Positions 4,800-6,545 of a stretch of DNA of 6,545 bases are shown here, in pieces. Below the pieces are notes generated by a model, which saw nothing but the letters and a program-made list of their open reading frames with translations, did no database searches and was not told the DNA's origin. The stretch's first letter is position 1. Each line of letters starts with the position of its first letter. The stretch lies in the NCBI GenBank assembly GCA_002299865.1, contig DBNV01000088.1:7271-13815 (forward strand), in the 5' to 3' direction. A program made the position numbers and the translations under genes. Origin of the DNA: Desulfonatronaceae bacterium UBA663 (GTDB taxonomy: Bacteria; Desulfobacterota; Desulfovibrionia; Desulfovibrionales; Desulfonatronaceae).

Positions 4800-6545
4800 C
4801 TATTCGGGCAGGAGCGTGATGCGTTTTTCCCGGCGTACGATCTGATGGACGGTTTTACTGCGGTGTATGCCTCCCTTGGGCAAGTCCTGCAGGAAACGCG
4901 AGGGTTTGAGGCGTAGGTTGCGGCCGAAGAGGACGCGTTTTTCCGCATGGCTCAAAAACAGACGGCGTTTGGCCCTGGTCATGGCCATGTAGAATAGGCG
5001 ACGTTCCTCCTCTTCGTCGATCTCGGCGTTGGCGGCCATGGACTGGCTGCCGAGAATTTCCAGGCCGGCCATGGGCAACAGGCCATCCTCCAGCGCCGGC
5101 AAAAAAACAGCTTCGAATTCCAGACCCTTAGAAGCATGCATGGTCATAACCTGGATTTTTTCCGCGTGTTGACGCACCAGTTCAAGCTCGGACTGGAAAT
5201 GAATCCAGGACAGCAGACCGGTCCAGCCCTTGTGCTTGGCATAGGCATCCTTTAATTGGAGAAAGTCCCGGCTCTGCCAGAACAGACGATCAAACGGAGG
5301 CACGTCCTGAAGGTAGCCGGCCAAGGCTGAGGGGCCTTGCACCAGGATATGTTCAGGGCAGCGCAGCTCTTGCGAGTCCTTGTCCGGTCCGAGCCCGAGA
5401 AGGCTTGCTGCGGCGTCGAGCAAGATCGCTATCCTGGGCTCTTTCCAGAATGGTTCGGCTTCAGGGGCGCAGCAGGGCAGGCCCATTCGGTGCAGGGCTT
5501 GCAGGATAAGAGGAATCAAGGGCTTCATCCGGACCAGGACTGCGATGTCGCCGGGGCTGAGTTCGCCGCGATGTCCGCAGTCCGCTTGCCAGTGCGCCGT
5601 TCCTCCCAGGAGTCCGCGAATCTGTTCGCTGATCCAGATCGCTTCCCGTCCGGCGTTGGAGGCCTGGAACAGAGAGATGCGCCCCGTCCGGTCCGTTGCG
5701 GCCCGGGGAACCGAAACTTCCGGAAAAAGGGCCGCCGCGACATTGATCAAGCTTTGGGGCGAGCGATAGTTGACGTGGAGCGAAATGATCTCCAGATTTT
5801 GCCAATGGGAGCGTAGCTGCTCGGCAAGCCCCCGGATCGCTCCGCGAAAACCGTAGATGGACTGCCTGGGGTCGCCGATGGCCCAGAAGCCGTTGCCGCC
5901 CGGCGGTGTAAGAGCCTTGAGGAGTTCCCATTGCAAGGTGGAAAGATCTTGGGCCTCATCCACCAGGACGTGCAGATAGGGCTGGGGGAACTGTCCGTCC
6001 GCAGTCTGTTGCAGCCAGAACTCCAGCAGGTCCGTGTAGTCGGCCAGGTTCCAGTCCTGTTTCTGCTTGGCGAATTTTTGGGCGTACTCGGCAAGCTCTT
6101 CGGGGATGTGCCGTGTTTCCCTGGACTTCGACAGATCCTGCCACAGACTTTTGATCCTGGTCGCTGCGAGCTTGGGATTGGCTGCGGCAAAGACACGCCT
6201 GGCCGCGTCCTCGGAGAGCAGGATCGGGGCTTCGCCCTGGATGCGCAGCCAGAATTCATAGGCCATGGCATGCAGGGTGTCGGCCTGGGGCAGGGCTTCG
6301 TTCTCGCCTTGGAGCGCAAGAAGCCGTTCGCGCAGCTCCTGGGCCGCTCGGCGGGTAAAAGTAACCACCAGGATGCGGCGAGGATGGTCGCCCTTGTTCA
6401 GCAGATGCCTGATCCGGCCCATGAGGGTCCGGGTCTTGCCCGTGCCCGGCCCGGCCAAAATCAGTACAGGGTGCGGCCCGGCTTGCAGGGCTTGGAGCTG
6501 TTCCGGATTGAAATCCAAGGGCTCCGCGCTCGGGGTTGGATGGGC
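4800..6545 (-). CDS. UvrD/PcrA/Rep-type superfamily 1A helicase, 5' end outside the window
   Basis: An ATP-driven 3'-5' DNA helicase or translocase of the cytoplasm. Counting from the TTG at 6518: Q-motif FNPEQLQAL (3-11), Walker A AGPGTGKT (22-29), motif Ia VVTFTRRAAQELRERL (51-66), Ib TLHAMAYEFW (81-90), motif II DEAQD (187-191), motif III GDPRQSIYGFRGA (215-227), motif IV NYRSP (250-254), motif V MHASKGLEFE (460-469) and motif VI RRLFYMAMTRAKRRL (506-520). All catalytic residues are present, so it should be active. The helicase part is 572 residues, shorter than UvrD (about 720), with a compact region between motifs IV and V where subdomain 2B sits. The frame stays open upstream of the TTG to the window edge (nine codons, Pro/Ala-rich, linker-like), so the TTG is probably not the start. 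Some deltaproteobacterial relatives, as I recall, carry an N-terminal PHP/endonuclease Q-like domain joined by such a linker. That is inference here. The gene ends with TAG at 4800-4802. Confidence 0.95.
   Translation of the reverse strand, partial: AHPTPSAEPLDFNPEQLQALQAGPHPVLILAGPGTGKTRTLMGRIRHLLNKGDHPRRILVVTFTRRAAQELRERLLALQGENEALPQADTLHAMAYEFWLRIQGEAPILLSEDAARRVFAAANPKLAATRIKSLWQDLSKSRETRHIPEELAEYAQKFAKQKQDWNLADYTDLLEFWLQQTADGQFPQPYLHVLVDEAQDLSTLQWELLKALTPPGGNGFWAIGDPRQSIYGFRGAIRGLAEQLRSHWQNLEIISLHVNYRSPQSLINVAAALFPEVSVPRAATDRTGRISLFQASNAGREAIWISEQIRGLLGGTAHWQADCGHRGELSPGDIAVLVRMKPLIPLILQALHRMGLPCCAPEAEPFWKEPRIAILLDAAASLLGLGPDKDSQELRCPEHILVQGPSALAGYLQDVPPFDRLFWQSRDFLQLKDAYAKHKGWTGLLSWIHFQSELELVRQHAEKIQVMTMHASKGLEFEAVFLPALEDGLLPMAGLEILGSQSMAANAEIDEEEERRLFYMAMTRAKRRLFLSHAEKRVLFGRNLRLKPSRFLQDLPKGGIHRSKTVHQIVRREKRITLLPE

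Overview
The window holds three intact protein genes and one decayed gene, all read on the minus strand. In transcription order (right to left) they are: a UvrD/PcrA-type helicase whose 5' end lies outside the window (4800-6545); a spacer of about 460 bases with no convincing gene (4343-4799); a broken gene resembling the cobamide-remodelling phosphodiesterase CbiR (3798-4342); a DHH/DHHA1-family phosphoesterase (2804-3796); and DNA polymerase I, polA (64-2796). Nothing on the plus strand looks like a gene. The long plus-strand open frames are antisense shadows of GC-rich coding sequence.

The sequence is GC-rich by eye. The protein styles (the helicase architecture, the CbiR-like remnant, and PolA without proofreading residues) suggest a sulfate-reducing deltaproteobacterium of the Desulfovibrionales type. 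This rests on recognition of family resemblance, not on a search, so it is only moderately secure.

The DHH gene and polA are clearly one transcription unit, with 7 bases between the stop and the next start. The relic's terminal stop lies one base before the DHH start, so the ancestral unit was probably cbiR-DHH-polA. The DHH gene keeps a good Shine-Dalgarno sequence inside the relic's tail. The helicase is co-directional but separated by about 1 kb of decayed or non-coding DNA. That stretch holds an imperfect 16-bp inverted repeat just after the helicase stop and a short 9-bp tandem repeat. No clear promoter or intrinsic terminator is visible.

Functionally, helicase, DHH phosphoesterase and Pol I are all nucleic-acid housekeeping or repair genes. 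PolA keeps its 5' nuclease and polymerase residues but has lost the metal ligands of the 3'-5' exonuclease, and it carries two low-complexity Pro/Asp-rich insertions. I did not find a novel defence or mobile system. The most informative points are the reconstructable pseudogene, the probable N-terminal extension of the helicase, and the altered catalytic motifs in PolA and the DHH protein.
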